A stretch of 64,000 nucleotides of DNA from contig NZ_AP022591.1 of assembly GCF_010731795.1 (NCBI RefSeq), positions 186,001-250,000 of the forward strand. Reading direction: 5' to 3'. Origin of the DNA: Mycolicibacterium celeriflavum (GTDB lineage Bacteria > Actinomycetota > Actinomycetes > Mycobacteriales > Mycobacteriaceae). Below, in pieces: positions 37,995 to 47,201 of this stretch. Within the stretch, counting starts at the first letter, position 1. Every line of letters begins with the position of its first letter. The position numbers and the translations under genes were made by a program. The notes under the pieces were generated by a model, which was not told the DNA's origin, did no database searches, and was given only the letters and a program-made list of their open reading frames with translations.

Positions 37995-38585
37995 TCAGCT
38001 CCAGGAGTACTCGGCGCGGAGGCGGATGGCGACCGCTTCGAACTTCTCGCGCGTGAGGATCGCGCCTTCGCGCCGGATGCCGGCCTCGGGGACGTCGAGC
38101 ACCCGGTCCAGCCGCACCCAACTCTGCCGACCCTCGTAGTCCCAGGTGCCGCTGCCGATGCCGACCCAGTTGGGGTCGTCGCGATGGTGGTCTCGGCTGG
38201 ACAGCATCAGGCCGAGCAGTGTCGAGCGGTCCCGCCCGACGACCAGCACGGGACGGTCCTTGCCCTGCGTCGGATCGTCCTCGTAGACCACCCACGTCCA
38301 CACGATCTCGCCGGGGTCGGCGCGACCGTCCAGGTTGGGCGCGTACACCACCTTGCGGGCGCGATGTGCCGTCGGCACGAAGTTGCCGCTGACCGGCCGT
38401 CCCACGGTGATCGCCGGGGCATCCTCTTTCGGCGTGCCGGCGATCGCGTCCAGGCCGATCTTGATGCCCTGCTGGATTCCGCGCTGAACGGTGTCGGACT
38501 GGCCGATCTGACGGATGAACTTCGGCGCCTCGTTGAACACCAAATTCTCCGCGAACCTCTGGAATGTTCTCCACGGCGGAGCCAT
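37995..38585 (-). CDS. PemK/MazF-like fold protein (Rv2405-like)
   Basis: The 196 residues have an N-terminal helical stretch (residues 1-60) followed by a PemK/MazF-like barrel: VVYAPNLDGRADPGEIVWTW, DRPVLVVGRD, GLMLSSRDH. It lacks a neighbouring antitoxin gene, is divergent from lepA, and is conserved at this place in mycobacteria, so it is probably not an active toxin-antitoxin toxin. The ATG at 38585 (MAPPWRTFQRF) is chosen; the upstream extension has no support. Confidence 0.8.
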   Translation of the reverse strand: MAPPWRTFQRFAENLVFNEAPKFIRQIGQSDTVQRGIQQGIKIGLDAIAGTPKEDAPAITVGRPVSGNFVPTAHRARKVVYAPNLDGRADPGEIVWTWVVYEDDPTQGKDRPVLVVGRDRSTLLGLMLSSRDHHRDDPNWVGIGSGTWDYEGRQSWVRLDRVLDVPEAGIRREGAILTREKFEAVAIRLRAEYSWS

Positions 38586-38619
38586 GTCCCGAGCATAAGC
38601 GAGGGTCGGGGACGCGCGA

Positions 38620-38681
38620 TTGTGTGCGCAGGCCATGCCCTCGATACGCTGTTGGCACCCTCAGCACCGTCCTACCAGGAG
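38620..38681 (+). promoter_or_regulatory. Promoter and ribosome binding site of lepA
   Basis: TTGTGT (38620-38625) and TACGCT (38645-38650) are 19 bp apart. Transcription would start near 38657. A good AGGAG lies at 38677-38681, 7 nt before an ATC codon at 38689. There is no ATG, GTG or TTG in frame between the predicted transcription start and the conserved protein sequence. Confidence 0.5.
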
Positions 38682-38688
38682 AAACCCA

Positions 38689-40545
38689 ATCAGCAATTTC
38701 GCCGATCAGACCTTCACGGCGCCGGCGCAGATCCGGAACTTCTGCATCATCGCCCACATCGATCACGGCAAGTCGACGTTGGCCGATCGGATGCTGCAAC
38801 TCACCGGCGTCGTCGCCGAGCGAGACATGCGCGCGCAATACCTCGACCGGATGGACATCGAGCGCGAGCGCGGCATCACGATCAAGGCGCAGAACGTCCG
38901 CCTGCCCTGGCGGGTCACCGACGACGACGGCATCGAAAAAGACTTTGTGCTGCATCTGATCGACACCCCCGGCCACGTCGACTTCACCTATGAGGTGTCG
39001 CGCGCACTCGAGGCGTGCGAAGGCGCAGTGCTACTCGTCGACGCCGCCCAGGGCATCGAGGCGCAGACGCTGGCCAACCTGTACCTGGCGTTGGATCGCG
39101 ACCTGCACATCATCCCGGTGCTCAACAAGATCGACCTGCCCGCGGCCGACCCGGACCGGTACGCCGCCGAACTCGCCCACATCATCGGTTGTGAGCCCAC
39201 CGATGTTCTGCGGGTGTCGGGTAAGACCGGCGAAGGCGTGCGCGACCTGCTCGACCACGTCGTGCGCGAGGTGCCGCCACCGACCGGTGAGGCCGACGCG
39301 CCTGCCCGCGCCATGATCTTCGACTCCGTCTACGACACCTACCGCGGCGTGGTGACCTACGTGCGCGTCGTCGACGGCAAGATCGTCCCGCGCGAGCGCA
39401 TCAAGATGATGTCCACCGGCGCCACGCACGAACTGCTCGAGGTCGGCATCGTCTCACCGGAACCGAAAGCCTCGGCGGGCTTGGGTGTTGGGGAGGTCGG
39501 CTACCTCATCACCGGTGTGAAGGACGTGCGCCAGAGCAAGGTCGGAGACACCGTGACGACGGCGCGCCACGGCGCCGCCGAACCGCTCACGGGGTACCGC
39601 GAGCCGCGGCCGATGGTGTACTCGGGGCTGTATCCCGTTGACGGCTCGGATTATCCGGTGCTGCGTGACGCGCTGGACAAGCTGCAACTCAACGACGCCG
39701 CGCTGACCTACGAACCGGAAACGTCCGTGGCGCTCGGATTCGGCTTCCGCAGCGGCTTTCTCGGCCTGCTGCACATGGAGATCACCCGCGAGCGCCTCGA
39801 GCGCGAGTTCAACCTCGACCTGATCTCGACGTCGCCGAACGTGGTGTATCGCGTTGTCCAAGAAGATTCTTCGGAAATCGTGGTCACCAATCCGTCGGAC
39901 TGGCCGGACGGCAAAATCCGCACGGTCTACGAGCCGGTGGTCAAGACCACGATCATCGCGCCGAGCGAGTTCATCGGCACGATCATGGAGCTGTGCCAGT
40001 CGCGCCGCGGCGAACTGGGCGGCATGGACTACCTGTCGCCGGAGCGGGTTGAGCTGCGCTACACGATGCCGCTGGGCGAGATCATCTTCGACTTCTTCGA
40101 CGCGCTGAAATCGCGCACCCGCGGCTATGCCAGCCTCGATTACGAGGAGGCCGGCGAGCAGGAGGCCGAGTTGGTCAAGGTCGACATCCTGCTGCAGGGC
40201 GAGCCCGTCGACGCGTTCAGCGCGATCGTGCACAAGGAGTCGGCATACGCCTACGGCAACAAGATGACCACCAAGCTCAAGGAGCTGATCCCGCGTCAGC
40301 AGTTCGAGGTTCCGGTGCAGGCGGCGATCGGATCGAAGATCGTCGCTCGCGAAAACATCCGCGCGATCCGCAAAGACGTGCTATCGAAGTGTTACGGCGG
40401 CGACATCACGCGTAAGCGCAAGCTGCTGGAGAAGCAGAAGGAAGGCAAGAAGCGGATGAAGACCATCGGCCGGGTAGAGGTGCCACAGGAGGCGTTCGTC
40501 GCCGCCCTGTCCACCGACTCGTCCGCCGACAAGGCCAAGAAGTAG
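38689..40545 (+). CDS. lepA: Elongation factor 4 (LepA), probably with a non-canonical ATC start
   Basis: Ribosome-associated translational GTPase of 618 residues. It has G1 [17 protein letters not shown] and NKIDLP, followed by the EF-G-like domains and the LepA-specific C-terminal domain ([19 protein letters not shown]). The conserved sequence begins [21 protein letters not shown]. The nearest ordinary in-frame starts (TTG 38620, ATG 38635) lie at or before the predicted promoter, whereas AGGAG sits 7 nt before ATC 38689. M. tuberculosis LepA shows the same IS-S-FAD junction. An AUC start is therefore inferred. Confidence 0.93.
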   Translation: MSNFADQTFTAPAQIRNFCIIAHIDHGKSTLADRMLQLTGVVAERDMRAQYLDRMDIERERGITIKAQNVRLPWRVTDDDGIEKDFVLHLIDTPGHVDFTYEVSRALEACEGAVLLVDAAQGIEAQTLANLYLALDRDLHIIPVLNKIDLPAADPDRYAAELAHIIGCEPTDVLRVSGKTGEGVRDLLDHVVREVPPPTGEADAPARAMIFDSVYDTYRGVVTYVRVVDGKIVPRERIKMMSTGATHELLEVGIVSPEPKASAGLGVGEVGYLITGVKDVRQSKVGDTVTTARHGAAEPLTGYREPRPMVYSGLYPVDGSDYPVLRDALDKLQLNDAALTYEPETSVALGFGFRSGFLGLLHMEITRERLEREFNLDLISTSPNVVYRVVQEDSSEIVVTNPSDWPDGKIRTVYEPVVKTTIIAPSEFIGTIMELCQSRRGELGGMDYLSPERVELRYTMPLGEIIFDFFDALKSRTRGYASLDYEEAGEQEAELVKVDILLQGEPVDAFSAIVHKESAYAYGNKMTTKLKELIPRQQFEVPVQAAIGSKIVARENIRAIRKDVLSKCYGGDITRKRKLLEKQKEGKKRMKTIGRVEVPQEAFVAALSTDSSADKAKK

Positions 40546-40550
40546 CTCCG

Positions 40551-41261
40551 ATGCGCAGGGCGGCGATGGCGGCGGCGTTGGGCGCAATCGCGATACTCGC
40601 CGGCTGTTCGGCGCCGCCCGCCGAGGCGCCGGTCGTGCACATCGCCGAAGCCGTCCAACCATCTCCGACGCGCGCGCTGGAGAAGATTCTGCCCACCCAG
40701 GAAGAGCTGGCCGCCGTCCTCGGCTCGACCGGCATGATGGGCCAACGTGTACAGGGTGGCCCCGACATGCTGCTGGCGAGTGTCGGCGAAGGCGACGCGA
40801 CGCCCGCCGAATGCGTCAGCCCGACATACCGGCTGCAGCGGGTGGTCTACGACGCAGGTCCGGTGCAATCGGTGGCGAGCCAGTCGTGGGCAGGCGGATC
40901 GTTCGACGGCCCGCCGGTGTCGGGGTTCTTCGGCGTCGTGCAGTTCTCGTCGAAGGCTGCCGCGCAGGCCTTCTTCGCCGACTCGGCCGACAAGTGGCAT
41001 CGCTGCAACGGGCAGTCGCTGGTGTTGAACCAACCCGACCACGGCGCACAGCGGACGAGCAGGGTCACCGATGTGACGGTCGATGGCCGGATCGTATCGG
41101 CGATGGTGATGCACGACGGCGATTCGATGACCGAACGTGCGCTCGGGATCGGCGCCGATTGTGTTGTGGACGTTGAGATTTCCGACGTCAACAGTCTCGG
41201 CGGCCCGCAAGCGGCTGCTACAGTGACCAGCCTGATGCTGGACAAGGTCGGCGCCGCTTAA
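40551..41261 (+). CDS. lppR: Lipoprotein with PknH-like extracellular sensor domain (LppR-like)
   Basis: The 236-residue exported lipoprotein has a signal peptide and the lipobox LAGC with Cys19. The mature domain (ILPTQEELAAVLG...; CNGQSLVL; cysteines at CVSPTY and WHRC) resembles the sensor domain of PknH and the mycobacterial lipoproteins LppR/LpqQ. It starts 5 bp after lepA, as Rv2403c does. Ligand unknown. Confidence 0.88.
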   Translation: MRRAAMAAALGAIAILAGCSAPPAEAPVVHIAEAVQPSPTRALEKILPTQEELAAVLGSTGMMGQRVQGGPDMLLASVGEGDATPAECVSPTYRLQRVVYDAGPVQSVASQSWAGGSFDGPPVSGFFGVVQFSSKAAAQAFFADSADKWHRCNGQSLVLNQPDHGAQRTSRVTDVTVDGRIVSAMVMHDGDSMTERALGIGADCVVDVEISDVNSLGGPQAAATVTSLMLDKVGAA

Positions 41262-41284
41262 GGCTTTCGCGACCCGGAAATTGA

Positions 41285-41301
41285 AGTGTGGCGCACACAC
41301 T
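41285..41301. terminator. Hairpin downstream of lppR
   Basis: A perfect AGTGTG / CACACT stem with a 5-nt loop, 23 bp beyond the lppR stop, in the 258-bp gap between convergent lppR and the repeat-protein gene. I see no gene in that gap. Confidence 0.4.
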
Positions 41302-41519
41302 CCCGTAGGCGGTCCTAATAGCGCCATATGGGCTTCGTCGGTGAGCGACCGTCGGCGGGCGAGATCACCGCAGGGATATGAAACGAACCTTGGCCGCCAG
41401 CCGGCCCTGCATTTCGAAAGGTGTTCGGTGTGGGAAAGACTCACCCGTCCCGGACCCCGACGGCCGCCGTGTCCTTTAGCGGCAACACGCCGCCGCCGGG
41501 GCCGGGCAGTTGTTCGCGA

Positions 41520-42902
41520 CTAGGGCTCTTCGTTGATCTCGCCGTCGGCTGCGGTGACGTCGAGGTCCTCGTTGCCATCGCTGCCGAACCCCGCCCACGC
41601 CTGGGTTGTGCTGTTGTCGACACCGTTTGTGGCGGTCGCGGTGTTGTTGATGTTGTCGTCGCCACCCGCGCCTGCAATGGCGGTGAGGAAGCTGTCGAGG
41701 CCGCTATTGGTGCCGGTTGCAGTGTTGCCGGTGTTGTTGTCGCCCTGATACCCGGAACCAGCCGCCGTAGTGGCGCCGTCGCCGCTGTTCGTGGCGGTTG
41801 CGGTGTTTCCGGTGTTGTTATCACCAATGACTCCAGCTACGGCCTGCGTGGTGGCGTCGTTCGCGGTGTTGGTCGCCGAGGCGCTGTTGTCGCTGTTGTT
41901 ATCTCCCTGGGAGCCGGCCTCGACCGCAGTGCTGCTGCTGGTGCCGCTGTTTGTGGCGGTCCCGGTGTTGTTGTCGTTGTTGTCTCCCACGACGCCGGAG
42001 TATGCGAAGGCTGCGCTGTCGCTGCCCCCGGTGTTCGTGGCGGTGGCCACGTTGTCGTCGCTGTTGCTGCCGGGTCCACCGTTAAGGACGTCGCTGGTAC
42101 CACCGCCAGCCCAGGCTTGGGCATTCTGGCCGACAGCGCTGGCGGTGTTGTCGGTGTTGTTGTCGCCGAAGGAGCCTGCGCTGGCCACGCTGTTGTCGCC
42201 GGGAACGCCGGTGGTGGTGTCGCCGGTGACGGTGGCCGTATTGTTGGTGTTGCCGTTGCCGTTGGCGCCCGCATAGGCGGTGCTGTTGTCGCCGTCGACG
42301 GTGGCTCTGTTGTTGTTGTTGTCGCTGCCGCCGCTGCCGGCGTAAGCCTCGCTGTTTTCGCCGGACGCCCGGGCGGTGTTGTTGTTGTTATTGACGCCGC
42401 CACCCGAGCCGGCAGCAGCGATGGCGCCATCTGCGTTGGCCTTGGCGCTGTTCTTCACGCCGCCGCCCGCAGTCGCGGTGGCACCGGCGCCCGTAGCAGT
42501 GGCCCTACTTTTGCTGCCGCTGGTCACGCTGGCTGTGGCGCCCTCACCGGTGGCCCTGGCCTTGGTGCCGGTACTACCCTCCGGGGTGAAGGCCACCGCG
42601 GTGCCGCCGCCATTTTTTACCACCACACCGTTCTTCGAGACCATCACATTCTTCGGCGGCTTCGGCGCCTTCGCCGCCGATGAATCGCTCGAGGCCTTGG
42701 TGTCTTTGTCCGCCTTGTCCGTCTTGTCCGCCTTGTCCGTCTTGTCCGCCTTGTCCGTCTTCGCCGTTGACGAATCGCTCGCGGCGTTGCTGTCCTTGTC
42801 CGGTTTGGCGAAAGCCTCGACCGGCGTCGCGAACAGCCCGACCCCGATGCCCAGCGCGACCGCTAACGCCCCGACGCGGCCGATGTAATTTGCGTTACCC
42901 AT
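41520..42902 (-). CDS. Secreted Asn/Ala/Thr/Gly-rich repeat protein
   Basis: Not a recognised family. The 460 residues begin with a clear signal peptide (positive MGNANYIGR, then a long hydrophobic core ending VEAFA). Residues about 37-75 are a Lys/Asp/Ser-rich linker containing three TDKADK repeats. From about residue 160 there are some ten imperfect units of 22-28 residues, with consensus G-x-N-N-x-x-N-T-A-x-A-T-x-x-G followed by an A-x-A-x-A-G strand. Alternating small residues and Asn suggest a beta-solenoid or amyloid-like fibre (inference). There are no cysteines in the mature part and no LPXTG. The ATG follows GGGAG. Flanked by low-GC non-coding DNA, it may be species-specific. Confidence 0.8.
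   Translation of the reverse strand: MGNANYIGRVGALAVALGIGVGLFATPVEAFAKPDKDSNAASDSSTAKTDKADKTDKADKTDKADKDTKASSDSSAAKAPKPPKNVMVSKNGVVVKNGGGTAVAFTPEGSTGTKARATGEGATASVTSGSKSRATATGAGATATAGGGVKNSAKANADGAIAAAGSGGGVNNNNNTARASGENSEAYAGSGGSDNNNNRATVDGDNSTAYAGANGNGNTNNTATVTGDTTTGVPGDNSVASAGSFGDNNTDNTASAVGQNAQAWAGGGTSDVLNGGPGSNSDDNVATATNTGGSDSAAFAYSGVVGDNNDNNTGTATNSGTSSSTAVEAGSQGDNNSDNSASATNTANDATTQAVAGVIGDNNTGNTATATNSGDGATTAAGSGYQGDNNTGNTATGTNSGLDSFLTAIAGAGGDDNINNTATATNGVDNSTTQAWAGFGSDGNEDLDVTAADGEINEEP
42706..42759 (-). repeat. Three perfect 18-bp tandem repeats in the linker of the secreted protein
   Basis: The plus-strand unit TTGTCCGCCTTGTCCGTC occurs at 42706-42723, 42724-42741 and 42742-42759, encoding TDKADK each time (the 9-bp half units are also near repeats). 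Perfect identity indicates recent expansion and a likely variable-number locus. Confidence 0.9.
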
Positions 42903-43404
42903 GATGAATCTCCCAGAGATGCGATGTGGTGATGTAGACCGCGTCGAAACGACGCGAAGAGTGGGTATGTCGCAGAAAACATGCAATACCCCCCGTGCCC
43001 AGCAGCGGCCCGTTGCAACAACGTTCTGGCTACACTTTCAACCGGGCTATCGAGACCGTAGCTCAGCAACTAGGGATTAATTGTCACTATTGGCAATTTT
43101 CCGTTACACAACCTTCATCGACATCGCTCCTCGGGCCAAAGAGGACTCTCGCCAAGCCGTTCCTATTCACTGAGAGTTAAGCGAAACAATTTGCTTGAGC
43201 AATGAGTCGGCCCACCGGAGGCAACCTAGTTGACGTGCTCTCTAAGAGGGGTCCATCGGGTTTAGAGTCCCGGGGCACGATGTCGGGTGCGAGGGACACG
43301 CAAGCTATGGCTGTCGGAAGCGGCATCCTCGGGGGACGACATTATGGGCACGTTGCGCCGCGCTGGTGAGTTGGCGGTACTCATCGTCGTTCCTCCGTCG
43401 ATTC

Positions 43405-43421
43405 CAGGGTCGCCGACCCTG
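43405..43421. terminator. Small perfect hairpin in the gene-poor stretch
   Basis: CAGGGTC-GCC-GACCCTG is a 7-bp perfect stem with a 3-nt loop. A function is not evident; it could end a short transcript. Confidence 0.35.
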
Positions 43422-43615
43422 ATTGAGGGCGAGCGCGACGGCTCAGGTCAACGACCCCAAGGGCTGGTAGATGGGGCGCATTGAGTAGTGGACTACCACA
43501 ATTATCGGTGCGTCGGTCTCCGCTACTGAACCGACAACGGCGGCAGCTCCCACGCGGGCCGACGGTCATGACCACGCGCGTATGTACCGCGATAAAGGCC
43601 GCTAGGTTGCCTTGG

Positions 43616-43634
43616 TCCGGCGAAGCCGGATTTT
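43616..43634 (+). terminator. Intrinsic-terminator-like hairpin with a T run
   Basis: TCCGGC-GAA-GCCGGA followed by TTTT reads as a classical Rho-independent terminator on the plus strand, which is uncommon in mycobacteria. No plus-strand gene ends just before it, which hints at an unannotated transcript coming from about 43200-43600. Confidence 0.4.
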
Positions 43635-43845
43635 GAGTCAAGTTTGTGTTGTTGGGGAAGCGATGGCTAGGTCGGTGAACGCGTCGGTGAGCGAGCGTCC
43701 GCACAGGCCGACCAGGACGCCGATCGCTGTGTCCGATCACCTTGCGCGACGTGTCGTTGGTTCGAAGGCCGCTATCGCTCATGGCGAAGATGGCGGTCGG
43801 CGAGCAGCCGTCCGCCACCAGATCGGCGCTCGGCGATTTGAGGGT

Positions 43846-45882
43846 TTACATCGGGGCGTTGGCGGGGACGAAGACGCCGGAGCTGTCGGCCTCCTCCTCG
43901 GCCCGGATCACGTGCACCACCGCGTTGATCAACGCTAGATGGGTGAACGCCTGCGGGAAGTTTCCGAGGTGCCGGCCGGTGCGCGGCTCGATCTCCTCGG
44001 CGTACAGGTGCAGCGGGCTGGCGAACGAGAGCAGTCGCTCGCACAGATGCTTGGCGCGGCTGATCTCGCCGATCTCGACCAGCGCCGACACCAACCAGAA
44101 CGAGCAGATCGTGAACGTGCCCTCCTCGCCGGACAACCCGTCGTCGGTCTCCTCGACGCGGTAGCGCAACACCAGACCTTCCTCGGTGAGCTCGTCGGCG
44201 ATCGCCAGCACGGTGGCCCGCACCCGCGGGTCGTCCGGTGGAAGGAACCGGGTCAGCACGGCCAACAGCAGTGAGGCGTCGAGCGCATCGTCGCCGTAGC
44301 GCTGCGTCAGCACTCCGCGGGAGTCGACGCCGTTCTTGAGCACGTCGGCCTTGATCTCCTCGGCGATCGCTCGCCACTGTTGGGCATAGGACTTCTCGCC
44401 CTGGAACTCGGCCAGCTTGGACCCTCGGTCCAGCGCCACCCAGCACATGATCTTGCTCGAGGTGAAGTGCTGCGGTTCGCCACGCACCTCCCAGATCCCG
44501 CGGTCGGGCTGCTTCCAGTGTTTGATCGCCTCTTCGACCTGTTGTTTGAGCACGGGCCAGAGCGTGTCGGAGATCTGCTCGCGCGACTTGGCGTGCAGGT
44601 ACACCGAATCGAGCATGGTGCCCCAGATGTCGTGCTGCATCTGGTTGTAGGCCCCGTTGCCGATGCGCACGGGCCGCGCACCGTCATACCCGGACAGGTG
44701 GTGCAATTCCTCCTCGACCAGCGTGCGCTCCCCGCCGACGGCGTACATCACCTGAAGCGGATGGCGCTCACCGTTGTTCGCGCCGGACACGTCGGCGATG
44801 AACGCGAAGAAATCGTCGGCCTCGCGGTCCAGCCCCAACGTGTAGAGCCCCCACAGCGCGAATGTGGAGTCGCGCACCCACGCGTAGCGGTAGTCCCAAT
44901 TGCGTTCGCCCTGAGGCGTTTCGGGCAACGAGGTGGTGGGCGCCGCCAACAGCGCGCCGGTCGGGGAGTAGGTCAGCCCCTTGAGCGTCAACGCGCTGCG
45001 CTGCAGATAGGCCCGCCACGGATGGTCGGGGAAGTCGCCGACGTTGATCCACTGTCGCCAGGCCTCGCTGGTCTGCCACATCTTGTCGGCGGCCTCGTCA
45101 TAGGTTTGCGGAGCCGGGTGCTTGGACCACGACAGCGCAACGAACGCGTTGTCGCCCTCCTTCATCCGGGTGCGGGCCCGCGCCTCGTGGCCTTCCAACC
45201 CGAGCCGCAGGTTCGTGGTGAGCCGCATGGTCGGATGCGCGTCGGCGTCGCGGGTGGCCCGCGCGATCGCCTCGCCGTAGGCCTGGGCCGAGTACTCCCA
45301 GGTGGCCGGGGTGCGGTGGTAGTCGAACGCCGGCTCGCAGTTCATCACCAACTCGACGGTGCCGCTCACGCATCGCACGGTGCGCAGCAGGATGTGCTCG
45401 GCATCCCAGTCCATTGGTGTGCGGCGGTGGGTGCGCGACCGCGCCTCCAGGTCGTGCCACGGCCCCATCACCAGCGCGTCGCGCACGATCAGCCACCCGG
45501 TGTGGGTCTGCCAAGTCGTCTCGAGGATCAGGCTGCCGGGCAGGTACCGGCGGGCCGAAGGTACCGACACCCCGTAGGGACCGAGCCGGAAGTGGCCGGC
45601 GCCGCGGTCCAGGATCGCGCCGAACACGCTGGGCGAGTCGGGCCGCGGCACGCACATCCACTCGACGGACCCGGCCGAGGAGATCAGGCAGGTGTTCTCG
45701 CAGTCGGATAAAAACGCGTAGTCGGCGATCGGCGGAAACGGGTTCCGCAACGACCCGCCGGGGGCATACGGCGTCGGAGCGGTCACGGTCAGCGGGGTGT
45801 GCGCCGCGACAGCGTGCGCGGGTTTCGCCCCGTTTTCGGTCTCCGTGGACCCGTCCGACGGCCCGGTTTGTTGCAGAACCAT
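43846..45882 (-). CDS. Glycoside hydrolase family 15 trehalase
   Basis: A 678-residue GH15 enzyme, equivalent to Rv2402, whose M. smegmatis homologue is a characterised trehalase that splits trehalose to glucose. The N-terminal beta domain includes YAFLSDCENTCLISSAGSVEWMCVP. The (alpha/alpha)6 barrel contains the substrate motif RNWDYRYAWVRDSTFALWGL and the catalytic glutamate region EEGTFTICSFWLV. The first 45 residues are a variable extension. The ATG at 45882 is the first in frame. It may be cotranscribed with the FAD gene 69 bp upstream. Confidence 0.93.
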   Translation of the reverse strand: MVLQQTGPSDGSTETENGAKPAHAVAAHTPLTVTAPTPYAPGGSLRNPFPPIADYAFLSDCENTCLISSAGSVEWMCVPRPDSPSVFGAILDRGAGHFRLGPYGVSVPSARRYLPGSLILETTWQTHTGWLIVRDALVMGPWHDLEARSRTHRRTPMDWDAEHILLRTVRCVSGTVELVMNCEPAFDYHRTPATWEYSAQAYGEAIARATRDADAHPTMRLTTNLRLGLEGHEARARTRMKEGDNAFVALSWSKHPAPQTYDEAADKMWQTSEAWRQWINVGDFPDHPWRAYLQRSALTLKGLTYSPTGALLAAPTTSLPETPQGERNWDYRYAWVRDSTFALWGLYTLGLDREADDFFAFIADVSGANNGERHPLQVMYAVGGERTLVEEELHHLSGYDGARPVRIGNGAYNQMQHDIWGTMLDSVYLHAKSREQISDTLWPVLKQQVEEAIKHWKQPDRGIWEVRGEPQHFTSSKIMCWVALDRGSKLAEFQGEKSYAQQWRAIAEEIKADVLKNGVDSRGVLTQRYGDDALDASLLLAVLTRFLPPDDPRVRATVLAIADELTEEGLVLRYRVEETDDGLSGEEGTFTICSFWLVSALVEIGEISRAKHLCERLLSFASPLHLYAEEIEPRTGRHLGNFPQAFTHLALINAVVHVIRAEEEADSSGVFVPANAPM

Positions 45883-45951
45883 GCCGACATCATCGACTGC
45901 CGATGTGTCCGGCGTCTACTCATCGGCCGGGTGTCCGGGCACTTCGCGCTG

Positions 45952-47169
45952 TCACCGGCGGGCAAAGGCCGGGATACGTTCGGGAAGGGGGCCGATCGCG
46001 ACACCGTAGGCCGCCACCCTGCGCAGCAACGGCAGCCTGGCGGCGGCGCGCACCAGTAGGGGCGGCTCTGCGGGTCCGGTTGACGTGACGGCGACCGCGA
46101 TGACCCGGCGATGGATCATCTTCTGCACCGACTGGATCAGCGCCGTCGGCAGCCATCGCCGGGCCTGGACAAGCATCAGATGCCTGGTGGACAGCGTCCC
46201 CGAGCGCAACGGGCCGGCCAGGATCCGCCCCGTCGCGACGGCGTCGGCCACCGCGAGGTTGATCCCGACGCCGCCCACCGGCGACATCGCATGGGCGGCG
46301 TCACCGATCAGCAGCAAACCATCGGTGTACCAGCGCCTTAGCCGGTTGAGTTGCACATCGAGCAGCTTCACGTCGTCGAACGACGTCACCGCGCCGACGC
46401 GGTCGGCCAGCCACGGCACCAGGGCCACCACACCGCGGTGCAGTGACCCGATGCCCTTCGCGCGCAACTGCTGGTCGCGGCCCTTGGGAATGACGTACGC
46501 GCACTGGAAATAGTCGCCGCGGTCGATGACGATCTGGGCGTGCCCCGCGCCGAGCACGCCGGCGAGCCCGTGCGGATCATCGGGGTCACGGGGCACCCGA
46601 AACCACCAGACGTCCATCGGCACCCCGAAGTTCCGCGGCGTGAGGCCCATCGCGGTGCGCATCGTCGAAGACCGCCCGTCGCAGGCGACGGTCAGCGCCG
46701 CACTCATCTCGCGGACCTCGCCGTCGGCGCCTCGGTAGCGCACCCCGGTCACCGTGCCGCCTGCGCAGACCGGCCCCAGCACCTCGGTGCTGCGCAGCAG
46801 TGTGAAGGACGGCTCCCGTTCCGCGGCTGACGCCAGCAGTTCGAGAAAGTCCCACTGCGGGACCAACGCAATGTGCTTGTGCGGTCCGGGAATACGTCGC
46901 AGGTCCATGGCAACCTGCACGCCTTGCACCGTCAACGCCAACGTGTCGATCTCGCGGTGCGGCACGGCGGCGAACTCGTCGGACAACCCCAACTCATCGA
47001 GCAGCCGCAGCGTGCTGGCGTGCACCGTGTCACCGCGGAAGTCGCGAAGGAAATCGGCGTGCTTTTCCATCACCGTGACCTCGACGCCTGCACGGGCGAG
47101 CAACAGTCCGAGCATCACGCCCGCCGGGCCGCCGCCGACCACGACGCAGGTGGTGCGCTTCGCAGGCAC
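45952..47169 (-). CDS. FAD-dependent monooxygenase/oxidoreductase
   Basis: The 405 residues follow the p-hydroxybenzoate hydroxylase plan: the FAD dinucleotide motif VVGGGPAGVMLGLLLARAG at the N-terminus, the DG motif VACDGRSSTMRTAMG, and the GD motif LLIGDAAHAMSPVGGVGINLA. These are aromatic hydroxylase features; the substrate is unknown. The GTG at 47169 starts at the conserved strand. It is divergent from a small membrane protein gene only 32 bp away. Confidence 0.92.
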   Translation of the reverse strand: MPAKRTTCVVVGGGPAGVMLGLLLARAGVEVTVMEKHADFLRDFRGDTVHASTLRLLDELGLSDEFAAVPHREIDTLALTVQGVQVAMDLRRIPGPHKHIALVPQWDFLELLASAAEREPSFTLLRSTEVLGPVCAGGTVTGVRYRGADGEVREMSAALTVACDGRSSTMRTAMGLTPRNFGVPMDVWWFRVPRDPDDPHGLAGVLGAGHAQIVIDRGDYFQCAYVIPKGRDQQLRAKGIGSLHRGVVALVPWLADRVGAVTSFDDVKLLDVQLNRLRRWYTDGLLLIGDAAHAMSPVGGVGINLAVADAVATGRILAGPLRSGTLSTRHLMLVQARRWLPTALIQSVQKMIHRRVIAVAVTSTGPAEPPLLVRAAARLPLLRRVAAYGVAIGPLPERIPAFARR

Positions 47170-47189
47170 GAGGCCATCTTCGCATCGCC

Positions 47190-47195
47190 TAGGCT
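47190..47195 (+). promoter_or_regulatory. Likely -10 box (TAGGCT) of a leaderless small-protein gene
   Basis: TAGGCT ends 6 nt before the GTG at 47202. The same hexamer precedes the polycysteine ORF at 47569 with a 7-nt spacing. Confidence 0.45.
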
Positions 47196-47201
47196 GGCCG
47201 C

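Larger units (their letters stand above)
42903..43845. other. 943-bp stretch without a convincing gene
   Basis: The region is visibly poorer in G+C than the rest of the window (for example around 43070-43200). It contains AT-rich patches, the upstream region of the secreted repeat protein (minus strand), and two compact hairpins. No open frame shows mycobacterial third-position GC bias; the minus-strand frame 43381-43818 has shadow-like composition. I see no tRNA, insertion sequence or transposase. It may be a horizontally acquired or degenerated segment, or carry an untranslated RNA. Confidence 0.6.

Noticed and set aside
37995..38585. An active PemK/MazF toxin of a toxin-antitoxin pair
   Set aside because: No antitoxin gene lies beside it, it has a long N-terminal extension, and it is conserved at this housekeeping position next to lepA.
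41421..42683. A 420-residue Val/Ala/Gly-rich frame on the plus strand opposite the secreted repeat protein
   Set aside because: It arises from the repeat codons read backwards. The minus-strand frame has a signal peptide, a ribosome binding site and regular protein repeats.
43381..43818. A 145-residue minus-strand frame in the gene-poor stretch
   Set aside because: No conserved motif, no third-position GC bias and no ribosome binding site. I considered a transposase or toxin remnant but could not support it.
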